Source: an uncultured Muribaculaceae bacterium
GTDB lineage: Bacteria > Bacteroidota > Bacteroidia > Bacteroidales > Muribaculaceae
Reading direction: 5' to 3'
Assembly (NCBI GenBank): GCA_910583675.1
Contig: CAJTYH010000042.1
Span: 1 to 21,766 of the forward strand
Length of the DNA stretch: 21,766 nt
The notes under the pieces were generated by a model, which was not told the origin of the DNA, did not search any database, and was given only the letters and a program-made list of their open reading frames with translations. The number at the start of each line of letters is the position of its first letter. The first letter of the stretch is position 1. This document shows positions 5,647 to 13,743 of this stretch, one piece after another. The position numbers and the translations under genes were made by a program.

Positions 5647-6846
5647 TTAATATTCAAAATGAAAAGCCGACACCGCCCGCACGTCGTGAGTGTTGAGTCT
5701 GCGGTCGTCGTCGACGTGGCCATTGCAGTAGACAACCCACGAGCAGAGAGAATCGAAGACGGAACTTGACCACCAAACCTCACCACGCCCGTTAGGGGTC
5801 TGCCATTGTCCCTTGTCATTCTGATAAGGCAAAAGGTTAAAACCCTCCTCTCCGGCATCCATGTATTGCTGTATTATAGCATTAATCGCTGTGCGGTTCA
5901 GCCACATTATATACAGTTGTCCCGACGACGGAAGGAACCGTTGCTCGTCATAGTCCGACGGCGACGAGGCTGCCCATCGCGCTGCCGTGTGTGTCGGGCT
6001 GAAAGCGAGTATTTTTGCAGTGTTCATATTGCCGTCCATATCTGCACGGGCTTGCTTTTCTGCCGCTTCAGAATCCCATGGATAGTAACGCTTCTGAACA
6101 TGATAATCAATCAGCGGGAAAAGAGTGTTACAATCGCGGCTGTCGCACCACACCATTGTTCCATCCGAAAGGTTGTTTTTGCCTATGGCAAATGTCGTTT
6201 CGGCGGTTGATACAAGAACGCCTATATACCACCATCCCTCGCTTTGAGGATATTTTTCGGAGTCTTGCGCCCAAAGATATATTTCTTCCGGCACCTCCTC
6301 CATTCTCATAGGAGTAACGAATGGTATCGCTGTGTAGTATTCATCCTCCCAACCGTCATCGCTATAATGGGCGAGATCGGTATGGCCGAGTGCCCATACC
6401 CCCACAGGGAAGTTCCACAGTCTCACGTCGCGTTGCTCCGCCACAGCGTCAAACACCAGTTGGAACGATGCGCCGAGGCCGTCTATATGGGACGAGACCG
6501 CATATTTGAAGCCGTGCGGCACGTCAAACTCCACCACGCCGTCCGCATCTGCCGTGAGTTCCTGTCGTGGCATTGCCGTGCAGGGGAAGCCGCCGACGGC
6601 AAACACGTCAAGCCGCACTGTCGCTCCTTCGGCACTGACTTTGCTTTGGCCGTCGCAAGCCGTAACCTCTACACGCACATGTTCCCTCGGTATCTCGCCG
6701 AGGGTCTCCACCACCTCGGCCACGGCTTCGGTGAGACCTGCGAGTGTCCCGCCTACCATCTCCGGCGTGATTGATTTCGGCATCACCGCCTCGCGGATCT
6801 CTGCCGACGTTGCCCGCAGTTCGTCGGGCTTCCAGTCCTGTTTCAT
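5647..6846 (-). CDS. DGR-diversified tail/receptor-binding protein (399 aa)
   Basis: The target of the retroelement. The N-terminal ~55 residues contain helical segments (PDELRATSAEIREAVMP; TPEMVGGTLAGLTEAV) that probably attach it to the baseplate. Residues ~55-140 look like an immunoglobulin-like beta domain (VRVEVTACDGQ... VVEFDVPHG). The C-terminal ~250 residues have the look of the C-type-lectin/formylglycine-enzyme-like fold of DGR variable proteins: the core GEVWWSSSVFDSLCSWVV is followed by the variable stretch and the conserved VRAVSAF near the end. Eleven residues at about 366-384 vary relative to the template. It sits between a LysM-like tail gene and avd in the baseplate operon. 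By analogy with Mtd of Bordetella phage it should bind a host surface ligand; the ligand is unknown. Confidence 0.85.
   Translation of the reverse strand: MKQDWKPDELRATSAEIREAVMPKSITPEMVGGTLAGLTEAVAEVVETLGEIPREHVRVEVTACDGQSKVSAEGATVRLDVFAVGGFPCTAMPRQELTADADGVVEFDVPHGFKYAVSSHIDGLGASFQLVFDAVAEQRDVRLWNFPVGVWALGHTDLAHYSDDGWEDEYYTAIPFVTPMRMEEVPEEIYLWAQDSEKYPQSEGWWYIGVLVSTAETTFAIGKNNLSDGTMVWCDSRDCNTLFPLIDYHVQKRYYPWDSEAAEKQARADMDGNMNTAKILAFSPTHTAARWAASSPSDYDEQRFLPSSGQLYIMWLNRTAINAIIQQYMDAGEEGFNLLPYQNDKGQWQTPNGRGEVWWSSSVFDSLCSWVVYCNGHVDDDRRLNTHDVRAVSAFHFEY
5667..5750 (-). repeat. DGR variable repeat (VR) in the 3' end of the tail protein gene
   Basis: This segment matches the template repeat at 4959-5042 except at 14 positions, all opposite template adenines: 5696, 5697, 5702, 5703, 5706, 5709, 5712, 5715, 5718, 5726, 5730, 5747, 5748 and 5750. 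Translated, the changed residues are about 366, 367, 373, 374, 377-382 and 384 of the protein. The last 29 nt (5667-5695) are identical to the template although they include adenines, as expected for the fixed end where homing initiates (IMH). Confidence 0.95.
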
Positions 6847-6903
6847 ATTGTCTGTTTATGATGATGTTGTTTGTAATGCGTCTGTTTTCTCTCCTTTCGC
6901 GCC

Positions 6904-7266
6904 TTACGAGAATGCCGCCGTGAATGCGCCTGTGAACACCGCAGCCCTTGTCTGCTGTTTCTTCACAGGGTCGGCCTTGATTGTCATGTAGTCCGGGACT
7001 TGTATTATAACAGGTCGGTCGAGCAGCCCGGCAAGCGTCTTTTCGCTTACTGCCGTCGCCGGGCATATACCCTCGGCGGCGTACTTTTCCGCAACCCTCG
7101 CGTCCGTCACGTCCCCGGCCTCCCACGCTATTTCCGTGCCGTGGCCGAGTTCCCCTGTTACGCTCATTCCGTTGCGCAGAGCCAACGCCCACACGCCCTC
7201 CACCGAGCCTGTCGCCGCCAACGCTATGTCAACGAGGCATTGCCCCTCTCTCGCCGTCGTCTTCAT
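6904..7266 (-). CDS. small LysM-like tail/baseplate protein (120 aa)
   Basis: The first ~55 residues (EGQCLVDIALAATGSVEGVW... NGMSVTGELGHGTEI) have the pattern of a LysM-like or tail protein X domain: a repeated helix-turn signature with an early GQ.L.DIAL and a late NG.S.T..L..G. Such proteins in Mu/P2-type tails attach hub components to the tail. The C-terminal half (IIQVPDYMTIKADPVKKQQT) is shared in style with Bacteroidales prophage tail proteins but I cannot name it. Its start overlaps the upstream stop by 4 nt (ATGA). The variable protein gene follows after 57 nt. Confidence 0.55.
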   Translation of the reverse strand: MKTTAREGQCLVDIALAATGSVEGVWALALRNGMSVTGELGHGTEIAWEAGDVTDARVAEKYAAEGICPATAVSEKTLAGLLDRPVIIQVPDYMTIKADPVKKQQTRAAVFTGAFTAAFS

Positions 7267-7541
7267 TCCACCGTGATTTTTCCGTTATCACTCACCGTTA
7301 CCCGGTTCACGGCCACTCCCGCCTCGCGGCACATCTGCCGCGCACGCGCAGCCCACATCCTCCCGGCAAGGCCGTGCTGCATCTTGCGGATCTCCCCGCC
7401 GAGCAGCGGGTGTTCCCGCCACTCTCCACGGTTAGCCACAAGAACGTGTTCTATCGTCTGCGCCTCCGTCCCGGCCACGATGCAGCCTCCGCCCTCTATG
7501 GCGAGGTCGCCGCAGTTCTCGTATGTCGTAAGTCCGTTCAT
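7263..7541 (-). CDS. small baseplate protein, possibly gpW/gp46-like (92 aa)
   Basis: A short protein beginning MNGLTTYENCGDLAIEGGGC with a central NRGEWREHPLLGGEI motif. The pattern of an N-terminal 'D.AIEGG' strand followed by 'RGEW...P..G' is reminiscent of Mu gp46/GPW-gp25-like baseplate wedge proteins, which contain a similar strand-turn before a helical region. It lies between a 222-aa tail protein and the LysM-like gene and overlaps the latter by 4 nt. The assignment is tentative; the protein is shorter than typical gp46. Confidence 0.4.
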   Translation of the reverse strand: MNGLTTYENCGDLAIEGGGCIVAGTEAQTIEHVLVANRGEWREHPLLGGEIRKMQHGLAGRMWAARARQMCREAGVAVNRVTVSDNGKITVE

Positions 7542-7566
7542 CGTTTGAAAGGTGTTTGAACGTCGG

Positions 7567-8235
7567 TTAATAATCGGTTGATTCTATCACATACTCGGTG
7601 TCGCTCAACGCCGTTATCTCTATCACCTGCCTGTTAGAGTGCGTCATCTGCTTTGCCGAGAACCCGGTCACGACTATATGGCTTATCCCGAACAGGTCAA
7701 GGAACGCCGAGCTCACCTCCAGTGCCTCCGGCCTCTCCATTATCTCCCGCAGCTGCGCCACAGCCCGCTCCGGGTATTGGTCGCAGATGCGCCCCTCGTC
7801 GTCCACGGCGACTATCCCCACGCTTATGCTCAGTTGATAGTCGCCGTCGGTGATATACTCCTTTATCGTTCCGGCGCTGCCTACAAGCGCGGTCTTCACC
7901 ACCTCTTTTTGCAGGCTAACGTTCACCGTCGCGTCGTTGATCAGAAGCAGACCCTCCCCCGGCACTTTCACCACCATGTCCGTCAGAGCCGTGCGGCCAA
8001 GCCAATAGTCGCCGCTCCCGCTCCACTTCTCCTCGGCCTTGTTGATAGCCGCGCCCCCCTCGGTAGTGCCGCCCCCCGTCGCGTAGCCTGGCAGCGTCCC
8101 GAGCTTGTAGTCCTCGTTTTTCTGCGCGTCCCGCCCTTTGTTCGGTCGCAGCCTGTAAGCGAGTCCCTTTGCCTGTATCGCCACCCCGGACGCTATGAAC
8201 CGGGCATTGATTATTTCAAACTTGTATTCCTGCAT
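7567..8235 (-). CDS. tail protein after the tape measure (222 aa), possibly DUF6046-like
   Basis: It starts 8 nt after the tape measure stop. The N-terminus (MQEYKFEIINARFIASGVAI) and the C-terminal part (HIVVTGFSAKQMTHSNRQVI, ending in a short beta-rich stretch) suggest a beta-rich structural protein with a disordered glycine-rich insert near residues 48-65. In Mu the comparable slot holds the DNA-circularisation/gp43 protein; in Bacteroidales prophages a DUF6046-type protein is often found here, and I think this belongs to that group from memory, unverified. No enzymatic motif is visible. Confidence 0.5.
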   Translation of the reverse strand: MQEYKFEIINARFIASGVAIQAKGLAYRLRPNKGRDAQKNEDYKLGTLPGYATGGGTTEGGAAINKAEEKWSGSGDYWLGRTALTDMVVKVPGEGLLLINDATVNVSLQKEVVKTALVGSAGTIKEYITDGDYQLSISVGIVAVDDEGRICDQYPERAVAQLREIMERPEALEVSSAFLDLFGISHIVVTGFSAKQMTHSNRQVIEITALSDTEYVIESTDY

Positions 8236-8243
8236 GGTCTGTA

Positions 8244-10451
8244 TTATAGAGCGTAGTTTGCATCGTTGACAGCCGAAAGAAGAGCCTCGGCCACCGCATC
8301 CTTTATCCTCTCCTTGCTTTCGGAGAGATTGTTGGTCGTTATGGTGAATTTGTCGATAAGGCGGTCAATGGTGATGTTTATATTCTTGACACGGTCGGTC
8401 TCTTTCGACGCACTGCCGCCGACACTGCCGAGGGCATTGCCGATTGGTGAACCGCCACCAAGCCCACCTCCGTTACCGACGGGATCGGAGCTGCCGTTTC
8501 CACCGCCGGAAGAATCATCGTCCGGCTGCTCCGGGTGGTCTGCCGCCCAAGAGCGGTCTGCGGCTTCGCGTCCGAGGCGGGCTATCTTGTCGAAGTTGAG
8601 TTTGGAGGCTATCCAGTTGTATTTGTCGATGAACCAGTTTATCAGAGCGTAGAACTTATCCCGCACCCAGTCAATGATTTTGCCGAAGAAACCTTTTATG
8701 GCGTTGGCTACATTCTTGAAAGCGGTAACGAGCGGCTTGCATATCGCGCTCACCTTCTCGACCACGGCATTGACTACCTTAACGACAAAGTTGCGGATCG
8801 CGGCTATGAATGAGCGGATTTTGTTTACCACGGCCATAAAGACGTTGGCGACTTTCTGTGCCATTGACTTTATGCCGTTCCACAGGCCGACGAAAAACGC
8901 GGATATTCTCTGCCACAGCCCGGACAGCCATTCCCACAAAGCGGAGAACAGGGCTTTGATGCCCTCCCACGCGGTAAAGACAGCCACGCGGAAGCCGTAG
9001 CACTTATCCCAAAGCTGCTGAATTATGGCGATGACTGCGGCAATGGCGGCGGCTATCCACCCGACAATGGGGATGTTCATAATGGCGACACCTATTGAGC
9101 GGCACACGTTCTGCGCGAGAACCTTGAATGCGAGCCAATAGCCGCCGGACGCGGTTATGGCTATATTCTGCATCATCAGCCCCGCGACAACGTTCCGTAT
9201 CGAGGAAACAACGCCTGTGAACGCGCCTTTGAAATTCACGCTCCGCAGAAAGATGACCGCCTTTGCCGCGCCGTAGATCAGCGGCACGAGTTGGGAGAGC
9301 GGCACGAGCGCACCCGCCACGACCTGCGTCCATATACCGAGGTCGCCGCAGGAGTTGAATATGGAAATCTTTATATCACTGAATTTCGCCTGTACCCGCG
9401 CCAACCGCTCGTTGTAGGTGTCCATTATAATACGGCTCTGGTCTATGGCGGTGGTCGTGCCTGTTATGGCCTCCGTCCATTGCTGAACCTTTGGAACGCC
9501 CTGCACGAGAGCCATTGCAGCGGCGGAGTTCTCTTTGCCGAACAATTTGCTGAAAAGAGCGTCGTCGGCCATTACGGGTTTGAGTACCTGTAGACGCTCG
9601 GCAAGAGACTTTGATTTGTCGGTGAGGTCGTTTACACTTATCCCGGCTGCGGCGAGTTCCTCGTGCACATCCTTTGGCAGAAAGCGGCCTTGCGCGAGTG
9701 TAGACATCACGTTGCGCAGAGCCACGCCGCCCTCCGAACCTTTCTTGCCCGCCTTGTCAAGAACCTGTATGGAGGCGTTGGTCTCCTCAAAGGAAACTCC
9801 GGCGGCTTTCGCGGCCATACCGCACTGTTCAAGAGCCACCTTGATTGCGGGCAGCTCGGCAGAACCCTCACGTGCGGCAGCGGCCATTGTGTTCATCATT
9901 TCCCACATACGGTCGGAGGCCGCAAGAGGATCGTCGAGCGATACGCCGTATTGGTTCATCGCCGTTGTCAGAACCTCGGCTGCGGCGGTCGCATCGCCTT
10001 TCATCATCTTGCTAAGAGTTGCGACGTTCTCCCCCATGTGGTTGAGAGCTTCGCCGTTCTTGGTGAGCTCCGGCGAAAGCTGCGACAGCAGCAGTTTGTA
10101 GGATTCCACCGATCCGGCGGCAGAGATTCCGAATTCCTTTGCAGAGGAGCGGGCGTATTTTTCAACAATGGCAAGTTCCTCTCCGGCCGCGCCGGATATT
10201 GCTTGCAACTCCGCGAGCGACGCATTAAGTGCCGCGCCCGGTGAGAGCGTCTCGTTCAGGCTTTGGCTGAGGTTGCCGACGTACTGCGTGAATTGGTTAA
10301 GCGCGAGCATCTTCCCCTCGAATGTGTCCCACAGCGACGTGGTCGCACGGAGATTCCGTTGGAGGTTCTCGACACCTCCCGAAATCTCGGCGACCACGGC
10401 ATTGCAGTTGCCGCTTATGTTGAAAGCGTAATTGAAGTTGTAATTGCTCAT
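8244..10451 (-). CDS. tail tape measure protein (735 aa, TP901-like)
   Basis: Sets tail length and is ejected ahead of the DNA. The N-terminal ~360 residues are alanine-rich and helical, with the phage tail tape measure core (SAKEFGISAAGSVESYKLLL; MAAKAAGVSFEETNASIQVL; GKKGSEGGVALRNVMSTLAQ). Hydrophobic segments follow at about 375-400 and 455-485 (IPIVGWIAAAIAAVIAIIQQ), then tryptophan-rich amphipathic repeats (WEGIKALFSALWEWLSGLWQ) and a Gly/Ser/Asp-rich linker (about 635-680) before a helical tail. At about 0.15 nm per residue it would specify a tail near 110 nm. It follows the frameshifting chaperone gene, the usual order in tailed phages. Confidence 0.9.
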   Translation of the reverse strand: MSNYNFNYAFNISGNCNAVVAEISGGVENLQRNLRATTSLWDTFEGKMLALNQFTQYVGNLSQSLNETLSPGAALNASLAELQAISGAAGEELAIVEKYARSSAKEFGISAAGSVESYKLLLSQLSPELTKNGEALNHMGENVATLSKMMKGDATAAAEVLTTAMNQYGVSLDDPLAASDRMWEMMNTMAAAAREGSAELPAIKVALEQCGMAAKAAGVSFEETNASIQVLDKAGKKGSEGGVALRNVMSTLAQGRFLPKDVHEELAAAGISVNDLTDKSKSLAERLQVLKPVMADDALFSKLFGKENSAAAMALVQGVPKVQQWTEAITGTTTAIDQSRIIMDTYNERLARVQAKFSDIKISIFNSCGDLGIWTQVVAGALVPLSQLVPLIYGAAKAVIFLRSVNFKGAFTGVVSSIRNVVAGLMMQNIAITASGGYWLAFKVLAQNVCRSIGVAIMNIPIVGWIAAAIAAVIAIIQQLWDKCYGFRVAVFTAWEGIKALFSALWEWLSGLWQRISAFFVGLWNGIKSMAQKVANVFMAVVNKIRSFIAAIRNFVVKVVNAVVEKVSAICKPLVTAFKNVANAIKGFFGKIIDWVRDKFYALINWFIDKYNWIASKLNFDKIARLGREAADRSWAADHPEQPDDDSSGGGNGSSDPVGNGGGLGGGSPIGNALGSVGGSASKETDRVKNINITIDRLIDKFTITTNNLSESKERIKDAVAEALLSAVNDANYAL

Positions 10452-10468
10452 TCAAAGGTGGCTTTGCA

Positions 10469-11055
10469 TTATAGGCTGCATTCGGCATCTGCGGGTGAGA
10501 ATAATTTTGCGAGGATTCTTGCCATGTTTTCAAGACGGAAGTTTTCAAGCCACACGGCCTGTTGGAACAGCATAGCCCACCTTTCGTCGGTGAGTGTCTC
10601 CGGGTCTGTCCCGAAGTTGGCGCGGATCAAGGCGCACCCTTTCGCTATCTCTCCAGGGTCGTCGTCCTCCACGCCCCCGGAGAGTTGGTGCGCCTCTACA
10701 AGTTTTTTAGCTTAGACACGCACTTCCCGAAGATGTTCTGCAGTTCCCCGGTCGCCTGCATCTTGTAGACCGCATCGCTCTTCATCAGAGGCGACCCGCC
10801 GAGCCAGCAGTTGTCAAACAGAACCTCGGCGGCTCTCACCTCGTTCTGCTTGGCCGTGGCCGAGAAAGCCTGCATCGTCTTCATGTCCGGGCGGTGGAAA
10901 TAGCCTCGGTGCAGCTCCTCGAAGTCGGTGTCGGCCACCTCTACCTCCACCACGCGGCCATGCTTCCCTTTCCACGTGGCTATCTGCTCCTCGGTGATGT
11001 CGCCGTTTACTACTGTGAAATTCTCTGTGTTGATGTCGATTGTCTTGTTATCCAT
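10469..11055 (-). CDS. tail assembly chaperone, full product made by -1 frameshift (about 195 aa)
   Basis: Two overlapping frames lie directly upstream of the tape measure gene. The first encodes 119 aa (stop at 10696-10698). Just before its stop is the heptamer A AAA AAC (10708 down to 10702) in the correct phase for tandem slippage. Reading on in the -1 frame after residue 118 gives 77 more residues (LVEAHQLSGG... ending SPADAECSL at 10469), total 195. A separate start inside the second frame would need the GTG at 10672. The arrangement is that of lambda G/GT and P2 E/E', whose products bind the tape measure protein during tail assembly. The frameshift is inferred from position and heptamer, and is well supported. 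Confidence 0.75.
10696..11055 (-). CDS. tail assembly chaperone, unshifted product (119 aa)
   Basis: This is the G-like form made when no frameshift occurs. It starts at ATG 11055 (MDNKTIDINTENFTVVNGD), is acidic at the N-terminus and helical after about residue 65, and ends in KCVSKLKNL two codons beyond the slippery heptamer. It sits between the tail tube gene and the tape measure gene. The sequence does not resemble a well-known family to my eye; the call rests on order, size and the frameshift signal. Confidence 0.7.
   Translation of the reverse strand: MDNKTIDINTENFTVVNGDITEEQIATWKGKHGRVVEVEVADTDFEELHRGYFHRPDMKTMQAFSATAKQNEVRAAEVLFDNCWLGGSPLMKSDAVYKMQATGELQNIFGKCVSKLKNL
10702..10708 (-). 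promoter_or_regulatory. programmed -1 frameshift site (A AAA AAC)
   Basis: On the minus strand the zero-frame codons CTA AAA AAC form the heptamer A AAA AAC, one of the most efficient bacterial -1 slippery sites. The zero frame stops two codons later and the -1 frame is open for 77 codons. I see only a weak 4-bp downstream stem (CTCC/GGAG), so a stimulatory structure is not obvious. Confidence 0.75.
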
Positions 11056-11120
11056 ATCGGTTTGAGATTGTTGTTTCTGAAAAAGTTCGTGTTTCGGGTT
11101 TCACACTCCGGGTTTCCGGC

Positions 11121-11579
11121 TTAAACGCCGTCGGGCTTGCCGTATTCGACGCTGCCGGGGAGCAGTTCGAGTTCCACCTGCTGGTTCATGTCCCCCTCTT
11201 TCCAGTCGCGTTTGTTTTCCGTGAACTGGCAGTTGCGGATCTTGTCGATGACAATGATGCCGTTGGGGGGCAAATAGGCCACCTCGATGTCGAAAGGCGC
11301 GATGTCCTGCATTCGCCCGGTCGGGGAGGTGCGCGAAATCGCCACAACCTCGCTCATGTAGAGCGTGATTTTCGCCGAGGGGGTTATGCGTCCGTAGCTG
11401 CGGCTTACCGGGTGTCTCCCCGCGCCGTAGTTGTTCTGCATGTCCTGTTTGTCGCCGTAGGCTATCGCGGTGATCCCGGTTACGACGATGCCGTTTATGC
11501 AGGTCTTGATGTTGCCCCACGAATATTCCTCGCCGTTGATGAGAGGGATTCCGTTATAGGCCGCGTCCAATGTGTTCAT
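11121..11579 (-). CDS. tail tube protein (152 aa)
   Basis: A 152-residue beta-rich protein immediately after the sheath gene, the conserved position of the tube (Mu gpM/P2 FII) in contractile tails. It opens MNTLDAAYNGIPLINGEEYS, continues with SWGNIKTCINGIVVTGITAI typical of tube proteins that begin with a strand-turn and a G-rich loop, and ends in a short extended tail (LELLPGSVEYGKPDGV). The size is typical of T4 gp19-like/DUF2597-type tubes. No signal or membrane segment. Function is inferred from gene order, length and fold-like pattern. Confidence 0.65.
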   Translation of the reverse strand: MNTLDAAYNGIPLINGEEYSWGNIKTCINGIVVTGITAIAYGDKQDMQNNYGAGRHPVSRSYGRITPSAKITLYMSEVVAISRTSPTGRMQDIAPFDIEVAYLPPNGIIVIDKIRNCQFTENKRDWKEGDMNQQVELELLPGSVEYGKPDGV

Positions 11580-11598
11580 TCTTTTGTCGCGTTAATGG

Positions 11599-12786
11599 TT
11601 ATACACTTGTGGCGTAACCTATTTCAAGGTCGAGGTTGCGCATAACTCCCACGGCCACGTTCTTTATCACTCCCCGCACACGCGAGGTGGCGAGTATGTT
11701 CTGGTCGGGGTCTATGTCGAAGCGGTAGCCGCTCAGCTCCCCGGCCTTTGCCATCTCCTCCAGTGCCTTGTTGCCTGTGGTGATGAGATGCTCCACCGCC
11801 GTGCGCTCCAGTTTCCCGGTGTCCGCGTCCACTTTCATAGGCCGTCCGAGTTTGGGCAGCAGGTAGGTTCGCACTCCGCGCACCGCCTTGTCCATTGTGC
11901 GCACGTCGTTGATAAAGGCGTAGTCGCTTGTCGGCACGTCAAGTGTGTGGTTGTCGTTGAAGAAGCACCCGGCGAGGCCGTCGTAGGTGCGGAGGAAAAT
12001 GTAGCGGGAACTGTCGAGCTCTTCAATCACGGCATCGTCAAGGTCGCGGTATTTCTTGCCATCGCCGAAAGCGGCCACTGCTATGTTCGTCGGAAACGAT
12101 TCGACCCATGCTATGCTCTCATGCACCTTTGCCTTGCTCACCGCGCCGAGTGCGTCGCCAAGCGCCGACACGCTCGCTTTGGCGGCGTTGGCCGCGTCGC
12201 GGTAGAGTTCGTCGGCCACTCCCGCGCCGTCCTGTCCGATGATGACCGACACGCCGTTGCGTCCGATCTTTGCGAGGTCTGAGGGGAGCGCGGTAACGTC
12301 GGAGACTTTCGGCGCGTAGAGTATCGACAGCGGTTTGTTCTGCGCTTCAAGCGTGGTGCGTACCGATTGCAGGGAGTTGACGAGGGTGTCGCTCAGCTCC
12401 ACCGCGCCATTCCACACGCCCACCTGCCGCAGACGGCCTCCGGCATGGTTCTGTATCTGCTTGATTTCCGAAAAGGCGTTTGCTCCGGCGGCGGGCTTGA
12501 AGATGCCCACATACAGGCTCACGCCGGGATTCATGTTGAATATCGAGGCGAGGGTGTAGTGAAGCACCCTTGTCTCCCATGCCTCCGCGTCGGCGGTGAT
12601 GCCGTATTTCTCGGCGGTCTCCGGCGATGATATGGCGTGGATGCGCTCTGTTGCGGTGAAGCCGTCCACGCCCTCGGTAGCCGTCGGCAGGGTTGCCGAG
12701 TAGAACACGAGGCCGCTTATGTGGTCTTCACCCGCGAGCGAGCGCACGATGTTGCCGTTTGTCCGGGTAATGGTGAGATTCTGCAT
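11599..12786 (-). CDS. contractile tail sheath protein (395 aa, DUF2586-like)
   Basis: Forms the contracting outer tail sheath. It opens MQNLTITRTNGNIVRSLAGE with the 'DHISGL' and 'P..TEGV' pattern of Bacteroidales DUF2586 sheath proteins. The core has ISSPETAEKYGITADAEAW and GVSVIIGQDGAGVADELYRD, and the C-terminal third carries FNDNHTLDVPTSDYAFINDV and a run ending DIDPDQNILATSRVRGVIKN, a conserved sheath signature for inter-subunit strand exchange. Its start overlaps the upstream stop (TAATG), and the tube gene follows, so sheath and tube form the standard pair. It proves a myovirus-type tail. Confidence 0.85.
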   Translation of the reverse strand: MQNLTITRTNGNIVRSLAGEDHISGLVFYSATLPTATEGVDGFTATERIHAISSPETAEKYGITADAEAWETRVLHYTLASIFNMNPGVSLYVGIFKPAAGANAFSEIKQIQNHAGGRLRQVGVWNGAVELSDTLVNSLQSVRTTLEAQNKPLSILYAPKVSDVTALPSDLAKIGRNGVSVIIGQDGAGVADELYRDAANAAKASVSALGDALGAVSKAKVHESIAWVESFPTNIAVAAFGDGKKYRDLDDAVIEELDSSRYIFLRTYDGLAGCFFNDNHTLDVPTSDYAFINDVRTMDKAVRGVRTYLLPKLGRPMKVDADTGKLERTAVEHLITTGNKALEEMAKAGELSGYRFDIDPDQNILATSRVRGVIKNVAVGVMRNLDLEIGYATSV

Positions 12787-13142
12787 TATTCGTCTGTGTT
12801 GGCGGGTTCGTTGTCGGTATCATTCACTGCCTCCCCGGTCAGTTCGTCCACCTCCGGCTCGGTGTCGGAGGGTGCGGCAGGCTCGGCGGTGTCGGCCTTG
12901 CTCTTTGCTGCTGCGGCTTTCAGCGCGGCAGTCCTGCGGTTGGTGGAGTACACCTCGCGGTTGGGCAGGGAGTTGGCGTGGTTCTGCGCGTCGTTGCGGG
13001 TGTAGAACGCCGTGCCGTCAGAGGTTACGTGTACCTCGTTTATGTCGGGATTGAGGCGCAGGGTCTCCTCGGCTATCCTGGCGGCGGCTTTCGCGGCCAC
13101 CGTCGCCGTGGATTTTTCTGTTTCTTTTGTCTTTTTTGCCAT
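12786..13142 (-). CDS. unrecognised charged protein upstream of the sheath (118 aa)
   Basis: The N-terminus is Lys/Thr/Ala-rich (MAKKTKETEKSTATVAAKAA) and probably unstructured or coiled, the middle holds a compact segment (INEVHVTSDGTAFYTRNDAQNHA) and the C-terminus (about residues 80-118) is acidic and Ala/Pro/Thr-rich. Stop and next start overlap (TAATG), so it is translationally coupled to the sheath. Head-completion or neck proteins often sit here, but I cannot show this from the sequence. The central motif occurs in other Bacteroidales prophage proteins as I remember them; no function is known to me. Confidence 0.6.
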   Translation of the reverse strand: MAKKTKETEKSTATVAAKAAARIAEETLRLNPDINEVHVTSDGTAFYTRNDAQNHANSLPNREVYSTNRRTAALKAAAAKSKADTAEPAAPSDTEPEVDELTGEAVNDTDNEPANTDE

Positions 13143-13155
13143 TGTCGTATGGTGT

Positions 13156-13743
13156 TTAATGTCTGTTTGAACGGTGTTTGATAACTATGGCGATGACCGC
13201 GATCGATAAGAGCGACAGGGCTATGGAAACCCACACGAGGGCTTTGTTGCCGCCTTTCTCCTCCCGGCTTTCGGTCTCGCTCTCCCCGGACGTTTCGGCC
13301 TCCGTCTGCGTGGCCTCGGCGGTGTCGGTTCGGGAGTGCGCCTCGCACTCCGTGGCGGTGCTGTCGCTTTTTGCGGCCTCAACCTTTGCCCGGCTGTCGC
13401 TCCGGCTCCTGGCCTCGTGCCTCTCCCGGATGCGGGCAGACAGCGGCGGTGTGCCAGTGGTGCTGTCCGGCGGCTGCGACGTGTCGAAAATCTCGGTTAC
13501 GCGCTCTGTGGCCTCGTCCCTTGTCTCGACCCTCTGCAGCCATGCCGTGAGCAGTTCATTCAGAAGCCGCTCCGTGCTGATTGCCGCGCTGTCCTCCTGG
13601 TGGCTCTCCGCCGTGGCCGTCTGCGACAGCGACGAGTGCGTTTGTTCCCGCTGCTCCTGCATCGTCTTTTTTGGCGCGGCGCAGCTCGTGGCTAACAGGG
13701 CAGTTGTCAGCGTGAGGGCAAGAATTGACTTTTTCAATAGCAT
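13156..13743 (-). CDS. lysis lipoprotein, probable unimolecular spanin (195 aa)
   Basis: The N-terminus is a lipoprotein signal peptide (MLLKKSILALTLTTALLATS then C21). The long middle is polar and rich in Ser, Thr, Glu and Arg, with no globular domain. A hydrophobic segment at about 168-188 followed by a basic tail (KHRSNRH) is a transmembrane anchor. A lipoyl anchor in the outer membrane plus a C-terminal helix in the inner membrane is the layout of unimolecular spanins such as T1 gp11, which fuse the two membranes in the last step of lysis. It lies after the amidase and the coiled-coil membrane protein, and its first 63 codons overlap that gene in another frame, as Rz1 does with Rz. It could also be an outer-membrane lipoprotein with another role. 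Confidence 0.7.
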   Translation of the reverse strand: MLLKKSILALTLTTALLATSCAAPKKTMQEQREQTHSSLSQTATAESHQEDSAAISTERLLNELLTAWLQRVETRDEATERVTEIFDTSQPPDSTTGTPPLSARIRERHEARSRSDSRAKVEAAKSDSTATECEAHSRTDTAEATQTEAETSGESETESREEKGGNKALVWVSIALSLLSIAVIAIVIKHRSNRH

